Assembly (NCBI GenBank): GCA_017522515.1
Contig: JAFWZH010000190.1
Location: forward strand, 1 to 32,725
Reading direction: 5' to 3'
DNA from: Clostridia bacterium
GTDB lineage: Bacteria > Bacillota_A > Clostridia > UBA1212 > UBA1255
Length of the DNA: 32,725 nucleotides
In this document: piece by piece, positions 6,986-17,341 of the stretch
Layout of the letters: every line of letters begins with the position of its first letter
Position numbering within the stretch: the first letter of the stretch is position 1
Notes under the pieces: model-generated
Databases searched by the model: none
What the model was told of the DNA's origin: nothing
Seen by the model: only the letters and a program-made list of their open reading frames with translations
Position numbers and translations under genes: made by a program

Positions 6986-8620
6986 TTATAATTTAAGTTT
7001 CTTTCTGATTTTAGCCGGTAAAATAAGTGCAAAATCCTCACTGTCCATACCGCCCGTTTTTTTCATTGAAAAAGCATAAACAACAATGCCGACAACAGCA
7101 GCAGAAACGAGCGAAAGCGTTTGAGTAAAATAATAATTCATAAAAAGCCCAAAAAGCCAATTCATAAAAAGATATGCAGGAACAGCACCCACTAACATTA
7201 ATCCGCTGCACAAAAACGGAAGCAACGCTGTGCTTAAAAGTTTCAACTTAATATTGCGCCTTTTTACAAGGCACAAATGATTGAGCACCAACGGAACAGA
7301 GTATGAAACATACGTGGCAATTACAGCACCATATATATTAATGGAAGGAATAGAAATCAAAACAAAGTTTAAAACAGCCTTAATAACAACACAAATAAAC
7401 ATATTAATCATAGCGCTTACAAGGTCATTTACACTTTGCATTATTGAACTTTGCAGATGAACAATGCCCATTAATATTACACTAAACGACATCAAGCATA
7501 ACAATATTGAGCCATCTCCGAAGAACATCATAACGTAAAGCGGTTTAGCAAATACACACATGGCAACAGCTATAGGAATTGCCACAATATAGCAAAGCTT
7601 TACAGCATAATCTGCCTTCTGCTTCGCCTCGGAAAACTTACCTTGTGCATACAAACCTGCCATAACCGGCAACAAACTTATACATAACGCAGTAATCAAG
7701 GCTGCAGGCACATTAATTACGGAACGCGTTGCCCCCATCATGCCATGGAGTGTTTTACTGACATTCTCGGAAAAGCCCGCATCCAAGAGTCTTCCCTTCA
7801 TTATGGACGTATCTATCATGTTACCGGCATTTTGAATAGCCGAATTTATTGTAATGGGCAAACTGTAAACAATAAGGAGACGCACTAACTGATTATCAGA
7901 CAACCTCTTAACATTCCGTAAATCCTCTCCCGCATAAAGAACTTTTTGCTCCTGTCTTGCTTCATTATAATATTTAATAACAACAAGTAATGCAACGGCG
8001 GCTCCGACAGTTGTACCTATTGTAGCACCTGTAACAGCCCACACTATTCCTTTACTTCTTAAACAAACAATCAATACTACAGAAACAATTATATGTGCAA
8101 CCTGCTCTACCACTTGCGAAACTGCAGTAGGCGTCATGTTTTTAAGTCCCTGCAAATATCCTCTGTAAGCTGAAAGCAGCGCACAAATAAAAATAGTTGG
8201 TGCAAGCGTTGCTATACCAAGCCAGCTTTCTTCGTTATTCATAATTCTTGCAATCGGCTTAGAAAAAACAATCATAAATACGGACAGAGCAAGTCCGATT
8301 ATAACCATAAAGGCTCTTGCCATTTTAAACGCTTGACTTGCTTGCTTTCTGTTACCTACTGATGTAAGTTCTGTTACTAATTTTGATATTGCCGTCGGAA
8401 AACCGGCAGTAGTTAATACATATACAAATGCAAAAACTTGATATGCGGAATTATAAACGCTGTAGCCGGCATAACCGCCTAATAAATGTTTTGACAAAGG
8501 CACAAAAAGAAGGGACATTACCTTAACAATAATATTGGCCAAAGAAAGTATAACAAAACCTCTGCCCAGTGATTGTCCTTTTGTGTTTATTGAATGCCCT
8601 TTTTCTTCATATAAAGACAA
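6986..8620 (-). CDS. MurJ/SpoVB-type lipid flippase (MOP superfamily)
   Basis: 544 aa from TTG at 8620, with about 14 hydrophobic segments across the whole length. It matches the polysaccharide-biosynthesis/SpoVB branch of the MOP exporters. These flip lipid-linked cell-wall precursors across the membrane and, in sporulating Firmicutes, serve vegetative wall or cortex synthesis. The start was chosen because GGAGGT lies 9 bases before this TTG. A longer in-frame reading to 8830 would run through both divergent promoters, so it is unlikely. The N-terminus SLGRGFVILSLANIIVKVMSLLFVPLSKHLLG is typical of the family (quoted in part: SLGRGFVILSLANII). Whether it is the housekeeping MurJ or sporulation SpoVB cannot be decided here. 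Confidence 0.88.
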   Translation of the reverse strand: MSLYEEKGHSINTKGQSLGRGFVILSLANIIVKVMSLLFVPLSKHLLGGYAGYSVYNSAYQVFAFVYVLTTAGFPTAISKLVTELTSVGNRKQASQAFKMARAFMVIIGLALSVFMIVFSKPIARIMNNEESWLGIATLAPTIFICALLSAYRGYLQGLKNMTPTAVSQVVEQVAHIIVSVVLIVCLRSKGIVWAVTGATIGTTVGAAVALLVVIKYYNEARQEQKVLYAGEDLRNVKRLSDNQLVRLLIVYSLPITINSAIQNAGNMIDTSIMKGRLLDAGFSENVSKTLHGMMGATRSVINVPAALITALCISLLPVMAGLYAQGKFSEAKQKADYAVKLCYIVAIPIAVAMCVFAKPLYVMMFFGDGSILLCLMSFSVILMGIVHLQSSIMQSVNDLVSAMINMFICVVIKAVLNFVLISIPSINIYGAVIATYVSYSVPLVLNHLCLVKRRNIKLKLLSTALLPFLCSGLMLVGAVPAYLFMNWLFGLFMNYYFTQTLSLVSAAVVGIVVYAFSMKKTGGMDSEDFALILPAKIRKKLKL

Positions 8621-8657
8621 TGTCTTTACACCTCCGTGCTTTTTGTAACGCTTTAGT

Positions 8658-8686
8658 ATTTTACAGCATGATTTATTATTCTGCAA
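8658..8686 (-). promoter_or_regulatory. Sigma-A promoter for the flippase gene
   Basis: Minus strand TTGCAG (8681-8686), 17-base spacer, TAAAAT (8658-8663). Start near 8651, giving a leader of about 30 nt that contains the GGAGGT site. This supports the TTG start at 8620. Confidence 0.6.
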
Positions 8687-8744
8687 GGCAAATAATTTTA
8701 TCAAATTTTTTTGTAATTTTCTTTCAATTTGATGAATTCCGAGA

Positions 8745-8773
8745 TTGACTTTTCCATCCAAAAAGATTATAAT
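8745..8773 (+). promoter_or_regulatory. Near-consensus sigma-A promoter of the pyr operon
   Basis: TTGACT (8745-8750), 17-base spacer, perfect TATAAT (8768-8773). Transcription should start near 8780, only about 27 nt before the pyrC ATG. That space holds the GGAGG site and no attenuator or PyrR-binding loop. Confidence 0.85.
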
Positions 8774-8806
8774 GAAAAATCGAGAATAAAACACGGAGGC
8801 ACTCTG

Positions 8807-10045
8807 ATGAGCATTCAGCAAAATTCGCAAAGTGCAAAAGAAAAGACGTTTTCAAGAACGATTAAAGTTTATGAAAACGGTAAGTTTATCGACAAAGAAT
8901 TTTTAATATCAAAAGAAAATCCATGTTGCAGCATGGATAAAGTATTCCCATTTCCCATTACGGGAGAGTTATTCTCTTTTTTATCTGATAAATCAAGTGA
9001 ATTGTTTGTTTTACCCGGTTTTGTTGATGTACATGTTCATCTCAGAGAACCGGGTTTTTCATATAAAGAAACAATTGAGACAGGCACAGCTGCTGCGGCA
9101 GCAGGTGGTTTTACAGATGTTTGCAGTATGCCGAATATAAATCCCGCTCCTGATTCCGTTGAGAATTTAAAAATTCAATCAGAATTAATTGACAAGCATG
9201 CAAAAGTTCATGTTTATCCTTACGGATGTATAACGAGGAGTTCAAAAGGAGAAATGCTTTCCGACATGGACAACCTCGCAGAGCATGTTATTGCCTTTAC
9301 TGACGATGGCAAAGGTGTTCAACAAGACGATATGATGCTTGCAGCCATGTTAAAAGCAAAAAGCTTAGGCAAAATGATTGTTGCTCATTGTGAGGACGAA
9401 CGCTATGGCACTTCCCCGGAAAGTGAATATTTACAAGTAGAGCGAGATTTGAAGTTGGTAAGTAAAACAGGATGCAAATATCATCTTTGCCACGCTTCAA
9501 CAAAAGAAAGCATACAGCTCATCCGAGACGCAAAAAAAGCAGGTCTTCCCGTTTCTGCGGAAACTGCTCCCCACTACTTGGTTTTCTGCGACGAAGATGT
9601 AAAAGACAGCGGTGATTTTAAGATGAATCCGCCTATAAGAAAAAAAGCAGACCAAGAGGCGCTTATACAAGGTATATGCGATGGCACAATCGACATGATT
9701 GCAACTGACCATGCTCCTCACTCTGCTGAGGAAAAAAGCAAAGGCTTTAAAAACAGCTTAAACGGTATTGTAGGATTAGAAACTGCATTTCCGCTTATAT
9801 ATACAAATTTTGTAAAAAAAGGAATTATCACATTTGGGCAGCTCATTGACTTAATGAGCAACAATCCCAGAAAGATATTTAACATTCCGTCAAGCAATAA
9901 AGACGGCATATTGGTGGAAGTAAACGCAAAGCACATTGTAAAAAGAGAAGAATTCCGTACAATGGGACGAAGCATGCCCTACGATGGTATGGAAGTTTAC
10001 GGCAAGTGCTTGGCAACATTCATAAACGGGAGGATGGTACAATGA
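8807..10045 (+). CDS. pyrC: Dihydroorotase
   Basis: 412 aa. Catalyses reversible ring closure of N-carbamoyl-aspartate to dihydroorotate, the third step to UMP. ATG at 8807 follows CGGAGG. An in-frame upstream ATG at 8729 lies above the promoter and is rejected. It is the class I, Bacillus-type enzyme: DVHVH (74-78) binds zinc, TDDG (165-168) supplies the bridging Asp used in place of a carboxylated Lys, His194 (AHCED) and His229 (CHAST) are metal ligands, and ATDHAPHS carries the catalytic Asp301. First gene of the pyr operon. Its stop overlaps the carA start (ATGA), suggesting coupled translation. Confidence 0.96.
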   Translation: MSIQQNSQSAKEKTFSRTIKVYENGKFIDKEFLISKENPCCSMDKVFPFPITGELFSFLSDKSSELFVLPGFVDVHVHLREPGFSYKETIETGTAAAAAGGFTDVCSMPNINPAPDSVENLKIQSELIDKHAKVHVYPYGCITRSSKGEMLSDMDNLAEHVIAFTDDGKGVQQDDMMLAAMLKAKSLGKMIVAHCEDERYGTSPESEYLQVERDLKLVSKTGCKYHLCHASTKESIQLIRDAKKAGLPVSAETAPHYLVFCDEDVKDSGDFKMNPPIRKKADQEALIQGICDGTIDMIATDHAPHSAEEKSKGFKNSLNGIVGLETAFPLIYTNFVKKGIITFGQLIDLMSNNPRKIFNIPSSNKDGILVEVNAKHIVKREEFRTMGRSMPYDGMEVYGKCLATFINGRMVQ

Positions 10046-11133
10046 ATCACAACAAGAAAATTGTGTTGCAAGATGGCAGAGAGTTTTACGGCACCGGCTT
10101 TGGTGCTGATAAAGACGCAGTTTGCGAGCTTGTTTTCAACACTTCAATGGTAGGATACCAGGAGATTATTTCAGATCCGACTTATTTGGATCAAATGGTA
10201 GTTATGACTTATCCTATAATCGGTAACTACGGTATTACAGATGAAGACTTTGAGTCAAAAATACCTGTAATCGGCGGCTTGATAGTAAGAGATTATAACG
10301 ACATACCGAGTAACTTCAGATATACGGAGACACTTTCTCAGATTTTAGAAGAAAGCAATGTGCCGGCAATAAGCGGCTTAGATACAAGAATGCTTACAAG
10401 AATAATTCGTGACGAAGGTAGTCAAGTAGCTGTTCTTACATCTGCCGACACGCCTGTTTCCGAAGCAATAGAAATGATTAAAAATCACAAACCCACTGCT
10501 GATGCGTTAAAAAAAGTAAGCGGCACTAAAATTTGGTATTCAAGAACTGCCAATCCTAAATATAACATCGTTGCTATAGATTGCGGCATAAAACACAGCA
10601 TAATCCGTACATTAAAAACATATGGTTGCAACGTTACTGTTGTTCCCTACAACACAAAGGCAGACGAAATATTAGCGCTCTGCCCCGACGGCTTGCTTGT
10701 TTCAAACGGTCCCGGAAATCCTTCTGATGCAACTTGTGTTATAGATACTGTAAAGGCGCTTAAAGGCAAGCTCCCAATCCTCGGTATCGGTCTCGGACAT
10801 CAGATTATAGCTTTGGCTGCAGGAGCAAAAACATATAAGCTCATTTGCAACAAGAGCGGAAGCCATCCTGTAAAAGATATCAAAACAGGCAAAATTCAAT
10901 CTGTTTGCCATAACCACAGCTATGCTGTTGACGAAATTTCTCTTGAGAATACAGGACTTAAGGTTACACACAAAAATGTACTCGACGGTATAGTTGAGGG
11001 TATAGAAGACACGGCAGAAAAGTTAATAGGTTTCCAATTTCATCCTGAGTGTGCTCCCGGTCCACAGGATGCTGTGAAATCCTTTGAAAAATACATTGCA
11101 TTGCTTGAAGCGGAGGTAAAAAAACATGCCTAA
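10042..11133 (+). CDS. carA: Carbamoyl-phosphate synthase small subunit, catalytic Cys replaced by Gly
   Basis: 363 aa, normal length. CarA normally hydrolyses glutamine and passes ammonia to CarB. The start is the ATG overlapping the pyrC stop. The N-terminal domain is well conserved ([19 protein letters not shown]). The class I amidotransferase domain is complete (SNGPGNPSD at 221-229, FHPE with His334 and Glu336). However, the nucleophile elbow reads LGIGLGHQ instead of GICLGHQ. Codon 10789-10791 is GGT, so Gly250 replaces the catalytic Cys. Other glutamine-pocket motifs also differ from the usual: SGSH instead of GGNH (272-275), NHS instead of NHG (291-293), and Thr for Ser in DPTY. The frame is intact and the rest is under normal constraint, so it probably still forms the CarAB complex. 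Predicted not to use glutamine. Confidence 0.95.
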   Translation: MNHNKKIVLQDGREFYGTGFGADKDAVCELVFNTSMVGYQEIISDPTYLDQMVVMTYPIIGNYGITDEDFESKIPVIGGLIVRDYNDIPSNFRYTETLSQILEESNVPAISGLDTRMLTRIIRDEGSQVAVLTSADTPVSEAIEMIKNHKPTADALKKVSGTKIWYSRTANPKYNIVAIDCGIKHSIIRTLKTYGCNVTVVPYNTKADEILALCPDGLLVSNGPGNPSDATCVIDTVKALKGKLPILGIGLGHQIIALAAGAKTYKLICNKSGSHPVKDIKTGKIQSVCHNHSYAVDEISLENTGLKVTHKNVLDGIVEGIEDTAEKLIGFQFHPECAPGPQDAVKSFEKYIALLEAEVKKHA

Positions 11134-14100
11134 GAGAACTGATATAAAGAAAATTATGGTTATCGGCTCAGGTCCTATCATCATCGGACAAGCTGCCGAG
11201 TTTGACTACGCAGGTACACAAGCATGTCTTGCGCTTAAAGAAGAAGGATACGAGGTAATTCTTGCAAACTCAAACCCTGCAACAATTATGACAGATACTT
11301 CAATTGCAGATAAAGTTTATATGGAGCCTCTTACATTAGAGTACGTAGCTAAGATTTTAAGATACGAAAGACCGGATGCTATTATCCCGGGCATTGGCGG
11401 TCAAACAGGTCTTAATCTTGCTATGCAGCTTTCTAAAAAAGGTATCTTGGATGAATGCCAAGTAGAACTTTTAGGCACAAGATTCGAAAGTATCGACATG
11501 GCCGAAGACAGAGAAAAATTCAAACAGCTCTGCATAGATTTGGGAGAGCCCGTTTTACCATCTGAAATTGCTGAATGTATGGAAGAAGCCATAAAAGCAG
11601 CAAACAAAATCGGTTATCCTGTAGTTTTGCGTCCTGCATTTACACTGGGCGGTACAGGCGGCGGTTTTGCTGACAATGAAGAAGAATTAAGAGAAATCGC
11701 CAAGAATGCTCTTGCCCTCTCCCCTGTTCATCAGGTACTTATTGAGAAAAGTATCAAAGGTTTCAAAGAAATTGAATATGAGGTAATTCGTGATTCTAAC
11801 GACACGGCAATCGGAGTATGCAGCATGGAGAACATTGACCCTGTAGGTATCCACACAGGCGACTCTATCGTTGTAGCGCCTTGTCAAACTCTTACAAACA
11901 AAGAGCTTCAGATGCTCCGTGACAGTGCTTTAAAAATCATTCGCGCACTCAAGATTGAAGGCGGATGTAACGTACAATTTGCATTGGATCCTTTCTCATT
12001 CAAATATTATCTCATTGAGGTAAATCCCAGAGTTTCACGTTCATCAGCTCTTGCGTCTAAAGCAAGTGGCTACCCTATTGCACGTGTTACTGCTAAAATC
12101 GCAGTTGGTATGCACCTCGACGAAATTAATCTCGCTGCTGCTCCTGCTTGCATTGAGCCTGCTCTTGACTATATCGTAGCAAAAGTTGCACGTTTCCCGT
12201 TTGATAAGTTTGCAACTGCTTCAAATAAATTGAGCACTCAAATGAAAGCTACCGGTGAAGTTATGAGTATAGGTCGTACGGTAGAAGAAAGTTTACTAAA
12301 AGCTATTCGTTCTTTGGAAATCGGTGCTTACCACTTGTATTTGCCTAAATTCGACGACTTCACAACTGACGAGCTTGTAAGCTATATCAGCGACGGTCAC
12401 GATGACAGAATGTTTGCAATCGCTCAGCTTATCAGAAATAATGTTGACTTGGGTGTTATTTACAACCATACAAAGATTGATATGCTTTTCTTATACAAAT
12501 TCAAGAACATAATAGACTTTGAGAAAAAACTTATGGCTAACCCCAACAACATCAATGTTCTTTACGAAGCAAAAAGAATCGGCATAAGCGACAAGTATAT
12601 AGCAAAAGTATGGGGTACGGACGAGCTTGAAATTTTCCGCATGAGAAAAGAAAACAACGTATTCCCTGTGTATAAAATGATAGATACTTGTGCCGGTTCA
12701 ATATCAAGTGATGTTCCTTATTTGTACTCGACTTACGAGACAGAAAACGAGTCAATCGTATCTGATAAAAAGAAGATTATTGTGCTTGGTTCAGGTCCTA
12801 TTCGTATCGGTCAAGGTGTTGAGTTTGACTATTCAACGGTACACGCCATTCAAACAATCAAAAAAAGCGGTTACGAGGCAATTATTATTAATAACAACCC
12901 TGAAACAGTTTCAACAGACTATACAACAAGCGACAAGCTTTATTTTGAGCCTTTGACTGTAGAAGACGTTATGAACGTTATCACACTTGAAAAACCAGAG
13001 GGCGTTATCGCTTCCTTGGGCGGTCAGACTGCTATCAACTTAGCAGATAAACTCGATGCACTCGGTGTTGAGCTTATAGGTACAGGTCTTCAAGCAATTG
13101 AAAGAGCTGAAAATCGTGACAGCTTTGAGAAAATCATGGAGGAGCTTCAAATCCCTCAGCCAAAGGGTCGTGCAGTTACTAATATTGATGCAGGTATCGA
13201 GGCTGCTGCGGAAATCGGCTACCCCGTTCTTGTTCGTCCCAGCTATGTATTAGGCGGTCGTGCAATGCAAATAGTTCAAAACGAAAAAGCTCTTAAAGTA
13301 TACCTTCGTTCAGCCGTTGAAGTTGACGAGAAACAACCCGTTTTGGTAGATAAATACATTTCAGGAAAAGAGCTTGAAGTCGATGCTATTTGTGATGGTA
13401 CTGACGTATTCATCCCCGGTATAATGGAGCACGTTGAAAGAACAGGTATCCACTCAGGTGACAGTATCAGTATTTATCCTACATTCAGCGTAAGCGAGAA
13501 AGTAAAAGATACAATCGTTGACTATACAAAGCGCCTAGGTTTAGGCATCGGCATTATCGGTCTTTACAATATCCAATTTATTGTAGATCCCAACGAAGAT
13601 GTATATGTTATCGAAGTTAACCCACGTTCTTCACGTACTGTTCCTTTCCTTTCAAAAGCAACAGGCTACTCAATGGCAGACATAGCCACAAAATGTATTT
13701 TAGGAGAAAGTCTTAAAGACCAAGGCATTTCGATAATTCGTCCTAAAGAAAAAGACAGATGGTATGTTAAAGTACCTGCATTCTCTTTCTCAAAACTTAA
13801 TGACCTTGATGCTTATTTGTCTCCTGAAATGAAATCTACAGGAGAGGCTATCGGATATGACAAGAAGCTTACAAGAGCTATTTACAAGGCACTTATCGCA
13901 TCAGGTATGAATGTTGCCAACTATGGTACAATTCTCGTATCTATTGCTGATAAAGACAAAGAGGAAGCACTTCCCCTCATTCGCCGATTCTATCAATTAG
14001 GATTTAATATTGAGGCAACAGAAGGTACAGCAAAATTCCTCCGCAGCCACAATATTAAAACAAGAATTAAGCAAAAACTCAGCTCCGGCAGTACAGAAAT

Positions 14101-14308
14101 ACTAACTTCTATCAGACAAGGTCACGTTAACTACGTTATCAGCACAAGAGATGTTGACATTGCTTCACAACAAACAGACGGTTACAAGATTCGTCGCTGC
14201 GCAGTAGAAAACAACGTAACGATGTTTACTGCCCTTGATACTGTTAAGGTACTTCTTGACGTTCTTGAAGAAATCACGATGGGCGTTTCAACAATAGATG
14301 CCCAGTGA
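11126..14308 (+). CDS. carB: Carbamoyl-phosphate synthase large subunit
   Basis: 1060 aa, full length. CarB makes carbamoyl phosphate from bicarbonate, ammonia and two ATP for pyrimidines and arginine. It has the duplicated architecture: a first carboxyphosphate ATP-grasp half ([15 protein letters not shown] near residue 14, [16 protein letters not shown]), a central oligomerisation region, a second carbamate-phosphorylating half ([36 protein letters not shown]), and a C-terminal MGS-like allosteric domain of about 140 residues. The ATG overlaps the carA stop by 8 bases and follows GGAGGT. I see no loss in CarB to match the missing CarA nucleophile, so the synthetase should work with free ammonia. 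It is the only carAB in this window. Confidence 0.97.
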   Translation: MPKRTDIKKIMVIGSGPIIIGQAAEFDYAGTQACLALKEEGYEVILANSNPATIMTDTSIADKVYMEPLTLEYVAKILRYERPDAIIPGIGGQTGLNLAMQLSKKGILDECQVELLGTRFESIDMAEDREKFKQLCIDLGEPVLPSEIAECMEEAIKAANKIGYPVVLRPAFTLGGTGGGFADNEEELREIAKNALALSPVHQVLIEKSIKGFKEIEYEVIRDSNDTAIGVCSMENIDPVGIHTGDSIVVAPCQTLTNKELQMLRDSALKIIRALKIEGGCNVQFALDPFSFKYYLIEVNPRVSRSSALASKASGYPIARVTAKIAVGMHLDEINLAAAPACIEPALDYIVAKVARFPFDKFATASNKLSTQMKATGEVMSIGRTVEESLLKAIRSLEIGAYHLYLPKFDDFTTDELVSYISDGHDDRMFAIAQLIRNNVDLGVIYNHTKIDMLFLYKFKNIIDFEKKLMANPNNINVLYEAKRIGISDKYIAKVWGTDELEIFRMRKENNVFPVYKMIDTCAGSISSDVPYLYSTYETENESIVSDKKKIIVLGSGPIRIGQGVEFDYSTVHAIQTIKKSGYEAIIINNNPETVSTDYTTSDKLYFEPLTVEDVMNVITLEKPEGVIASLGGQTAINLADKLDALGVELIGTGLQAIERAENRDSFEKIMEELQIPQPKGRAVTNIDAGIEAAAEIGYPVLVRPSYVLGGRAMQIVQNEKALKVYLRSAVEVDEKQPVLVDKYISGKELEVDAICDGTDVFIPGIMEHVERTGIHSGDSISIYPTFSVSEKVKDTIVDYTKRLGLGIGIIGLYNIQFIVDPNEDVYVIEVNPRSSRTVPFLSKATGYSMADIATKCILGESLKDQGISIIRPKEKDRWYVKVPAFSFSKLNDLDAYLSPEMKSTGEAIGYDKKLTRAIYKALIASGMNVANYGTILVSIADKDKEEALPLIRRFYQLGFNIEATEGTAKFLRSHNIKTRIKQKLSSGSTEILTSIRQGHVNYVISTRDVDIASQQTDGYKIRRCAVENNVTMFTALDTVKVLLDVLEEITMGVSTIDAQ

Positions 14309-14319
14309 AAGGAAAAATA

Positions 14320-15036
14320 ATGGAGCAAAGCATTTTTACAATAAGGGAAAATATTGCCTTAAACACCAATGTTTTTCGCATGACATTAGAAGGTGCGGCA
14401 GCAAAAGGTCATAAACCGGGACAATTCGTTAATTTACAATTAGACGGATGTTACTTGCGCCGCCCCATTTCCGTATGCGATTCAACAGATACTACACTTA
14501 CAATAATGTACAAAGTTGTAGGCAGCGGTACTGAAATACTCAGCAAAATGCAAGCCGGAGAAAAGGCTGATGTCCTTACACACTTGGGCAACGGCTTTGA
14601 TGTTTCGGCTGATTGCGCTGCACCGCTTTTAATAGGCGGCGGAATAGGTTGCCCTCCCCTTTACAAACTTGCAAAAGAGCTAATCGGAGCAGGCAAAAAA
14701 CCTCGTGTACTTTTAGGTTTTAACGATCCTTCAGAAATAATCCTTGAAGATGATTTTAAAGCTTTAGGCTTAGACGTTACAGTCATAACAAAAGGTTTTG
14801 TGACACAGGCTGATGTATTTGTTAATGGCGATTTCGACTACATTTATACATGTGGACCGATTCCCATGCTTAAAGCAATTTATGACGGCAGTAAAACAAG
14901 CGGCCAATATTCTTTTGAAGAGCGTATGGGGTGCGGTTTCGGCGCTTGTATGGGCTGTAGCTGCAAAACAAAATACGGCAACAAGAGAATTTGCAAAGAC
15001 GGACCTGTTTTGGTAAAGGAGGAGATTATATGGTAA
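14320..15036 (+). CDS. pyrK: Dihydroorotate dehydrogenase B, electron-transfer subunit
   Basis: 238 aa. PyrK carries FAD and a 2Fe-2S cluster and passes electrons from dihydroorotate oxidation in PyrD to NAD+. ATG at 14320 has AAAGG just upstream. A GTG at 14305 overlapping the carB stop is less likely. The ferredoxin-reductase-like domain shows the FAD motif RRPISVCD (48-55) and the nucleotide motif GGGIGCPPLYKLAK. The C-terminal cluster ligands are Cys205, Cys210, Cys213 and Cys225 (C-x4-C-x2-C-x11-C). It is followed by, and overlaps, pyrD, its functional partner. Confidence 0.96.
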   Translation: MEQSIFTIRENIALNTNVFRMTLEGAAAKGHKPGQFVNLQLDGCYLRRPISVCDSTDTTLTIMYKVVGSGTEILSKMQAGEKADVLTHLGNGFDVSADCAAPLLIGGGIGCPPLYKLAKELIGAGKKPRVLLGFNDPSEIILEDDFKALGLDVTVITKGFVTQADVFVNGDFDYIYTCGPIPMLKAIYDGSKTSGQYSFEERMGCGFGACMGCSCKTKYGNKRICKDGPVLVKEEIIW

Positions 15037-15947
15037 ATAACAGACTTCAAGTTGAGTTATGCGGTCTTACACTTGATAATCCCATTATCCCTGCCAGCGG
15101 TTGCTTTGGATTCGGTAAAGAATTTGCGGAGCTTTATGACATTAACATTCTCGGTTCTTTTTCATTCAAGGGCACAACAGCAGAGCCTCGTTTCGGCAAC
15201 CCTACCCCAAGAATTGCGGAAACTCCTTCCGGTATGCTCAATGCTGTGGGCTTACAGAATCCCGGTATAGACCATGTTATAGCCCATGAGCTTCCTGAAA
15301 TGAAAAAATATTTCAACAAGAAAGTTGTAGCAAACATAAGCGGTTTTGCTGTAGAAGAATACGTTAAATGTGCCTCGATGTTAGACAGCGAGGATTCCGT
15401 CGGTATACTGGAGATTAATATAAGCTGCCCCAACGTTCACGGCGGCGGAATGAGTTTCGGTACAAATCCGAAATCTGCGGCAGAGGTTACAAAAGCTGTT
15501 AAAGCTGTTACAACAAAACCCGTTGTTATCAAACTCACACCCAACGTTACAGACATAAAAGAAATGGCCTTGGCCTGTGAAGAAGCAGGAGCTGATGGTG
15601 TCAGCCTTATCAATACACTTTTGGGAATGCGTATTGATTTAAGAAAGAAACGTCCGTTGCTTGCAAATACTTTCGGCGGAATGTCCGGTAGTGCTGTTCT
15701 CCCCATCGCATTAAGAATGGTTTACCAAGTGGCAAGTGTGGTAAAAATTCCCATAATTGGTATGGGTGGTGTCACAACAGCAGAAGATGTTATTGAAATG
15801 ATGTTAGCCGGTGCAACGGCTGTACAAATAGGTGCTGCAAACCTTGTTAATCCCTATGTTTGCAGAGATATTATTAATGAATTGCCGACTGTTATGGACA
15901 AATACGGCATTAAGAATTTAAAAGATATAATCGGAGGTGCCCTGTAA
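15030..15947 (+). CDS. pyrD: Dihydroorotate dehydrogenase, class 1B catalytic subunit
   Basis: 305 aa, cytoplasmic FMN enzyme oxidising dihydroorotate to orotate, in complex with PyrK. The class is shown by Cys133 in NISCPNVHGGG, the active-site base of class 1 enzymes, and by the adjacent pyrK. The FMN-phosphate region is IPIIGMGGV near residue 250. The ATG overlaps the pyrK stop by 7 bases and follows AAGGAGGAG. The class 1B type uses NAD+ rather than quinone or fumarate, which suits an anaerobe. Confidence 0.97.
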   Translation: MVNNRLQVELCGLTLDNPIIPASGCFGFGKEFAELYDINILGSFSFKGTTAEPRFGNPTPRIAETPSGMLNAVGLQNPGIDHVIAHELPEMKKYFNKKVVANISGFAVEEYVKCASMLDSEDSVGILEINISCPNVHGGGMSFGTNPKSAAEVTKAVKAVTTKPVVIKLTPNVTDIKEMALACEEAGADGVSLINTLLGMRIDLRKKRPLLANTFGGMSGSAVLPIALRMVYQVASVVKIPIIGMGGVTTAEDVIEMMLAGATAVQIGAANLVNPYVCRDIINELPTVMDKYGIKNLKDIIGGAL

Positions 15948-16681
15948 TGGCAAAAGATGTAATTATTGCATGTGACTTTTCGTCAAGTGAAGAAACATTG
16001 GCTTTTCTCGATAAAATGGGAGATCGTAAGCCTTTCGTAAAAATAGGTATGGAACTTTTTTATGCTGCAGGACCTGACATGGTTCACCAAATTGTAGCAA
16101 GAGGACATAAGGTGTTCTTAGATTTAAAGCTTCACGATATACCAAATACTGTAAAAAAAGCCATGGCTAATCTTGGTGGTTTGGGCGTTTATATGTGTAA
16201 CGTTCACGCTGCAGGCGGTGTTAAAATGATGTCCGCTGCCAAAGAAGGACTTTTAGCAGGTGCTGAAAAAGCCGGCAGTGAACCTCCTATGCTTATTGCT
16301 GTAACACAACTTACTTCTACTGACGATGATATGCTCAAAAACGAGCTTTTAATAGGCGCATCTATGAATGATACAATTCTTAAATACGCCGAAAATGCTG
16401 CCGAAGCAGGTCTTGACGGTGTTGTTTGCTCTCCTTTGGAGGCAGGAATGATTTCAGACCACTTTGATAAACTCGGCAAAGAATTTATGACAGTAACTCC
16501 GGGAATTCGCTTTGCAGGCGGTAGCGTTGATGACCAAAAGCGTATTACAACACCACGTCAGGCGAGAGAAAGAGGTTCCGACTATATTGTAGTGGGCAGA
16601 CCTATTACAGCGGCAGAAGATCCGGTAGCAGCTTATGACAAGTGCGTAAATGATTTTTTAACAGATAACAAGGAGATTTGA
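15947..16681 (+). CDS. pyrF: Orotidine 5'-phosphate decarboxylase
   Basis: 244 aa. Decarboxylates OMP to UMP, the last step. The catalytic Asp-Lys-Asp array is visible in FLDLKLHDIPNTV (Asp59, Lys61, Asp64). The phosphate-binding region VTPGIRFAGG and the RPI motif in VVGRPITAA are near the C-terminus. The ATG shares its A with the pyrD stop (TAATG). Length and motifs fit the short bacterial (Bacillus-like) group. Confidence 0.97.
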   Translation: MAKDVIIACDFSSSEETLAFLDKMGDRKPFVKIGMELFYAAGPDMVHQIVARGHKVFLDLKLHDIPNTVKKAMANLGGLGVYMCNVHAAGGVKMMSAAKEGLLAGAEKAGSEPPMLIAVTQLTSTDDDMLKNELLIGASMNDTILKYAENAAEAGLDGVVCSPLEAGMISDHFDKLGKEFMTVTPGIRFAGGSVDDQKRITTPRQARERGSDYIVVGRPITAAEDPVAAYDKCVNDFLTDNKEI

Positions 16682-16686
16682 CAACC

Positions 16687-17328
16687 ATGAATAACAGACA
16701 AAAATTAATTGCATCAGACTTACTTTCAATCAAGGCGGTATTCCTTCGTCCTGACGAGCCTTTCACATGGGCAAGCGGCATTAAGAGCCCTATTTACTGC
16801 GATAATCGCTTGACTCTTACAGCTCCCAAGGTTCGAGATGACGTTGAAAACGGTTTGTGCGAACTCATTAAAGAATACTACCCCGAAGCAGAAGTTCTTA
16901 TGGGCACAAGCACAGCAGGTATTGCGCATGCTGCTATTTGCGGACACATTCTTAATATGCCCATGGGCTATGTTCGTTCCGGCAACAAAGATCACGGCAG
17001 AAATAACCGCATTGAGGGTCGTTTAGAGGCCGGTCAAAAGGTTGTTATAGTTGAAGACCTTATTTCAACAGGAGGAAGCTGTATTGAGGTTGCAGAGGCT
17101 CTTCGCGAGGCCGGCGCCGATGTTCTTGGTGTAGTCAGCATTTTCACTTACGGAATGCAAAAAGGCCTTGACAGACTTGCTGCTGCTAATTTAAAGAATA
17201 TAAGCTTAACAAACTTTGATACAATAGTAGAAGTTGCGGCAGAAACAGGATATATTCAGTCTGCAGATAAAGAAAGACTTATAGCTTTTCGTAACAATCC
17301 TTCTGACGAGAGCTGGATAAAGGCATAA
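16687..17328 (+). CDS. pyrE: Orotate phosphoribosyltransferase
   Basis: 213 aa. Joins orotate and PRPP to form OMP. The PRPP loop [13 protein letters not shown] (119-131) and the catalytic-loop region [11 protein letters not shown] (101-111) are clear. ATG at 16687 is chosen because AAGGAGA lies 10 bases upstream. The in-frame TTG at 16678 is too close to that site. It lies 5 bases after pyrF. Confidence 0.96.
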   Translation: MNNRQKLIASDLLSIKAVFLRPDEPFTWASGIKSPIYCDNRLTLTAPKVRDDVENGLCELIKEYYPEAEVLMGTSTAGIAHAAICGHILNMPMGYVRSGNKDHGRNNRIEGRLEAGQKVVIVEDLISTGGSCIEVAEALREAGADVLGVVSIFTYGMQKGLDRLAAANLKNISLTNFDTIVEVAAETGYIQSADKERLIAFRNNPSDESWIKA

Positions 17329-17341
17329 GGAGGTACGTAAT

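Noticed and set aside
8729..8806. 26-residue N-terminal extension of PyrC
   Set aside because: The upstream ATG lies before the operon's TATAAT box. The ATG at 8807 has CGGAGG at the right distance.
8774..8806. PyrR attenuator or riboswitch before pyrC
   Set aside because: The space is too short and no hairpin is present.
8621..8830. 70-residue N-terminal extension of the flippase
   Set aside because: It would run through both divergent promoters and overlap the start of pyrC. A GGAGGT site points to TTG at 8620 instead.
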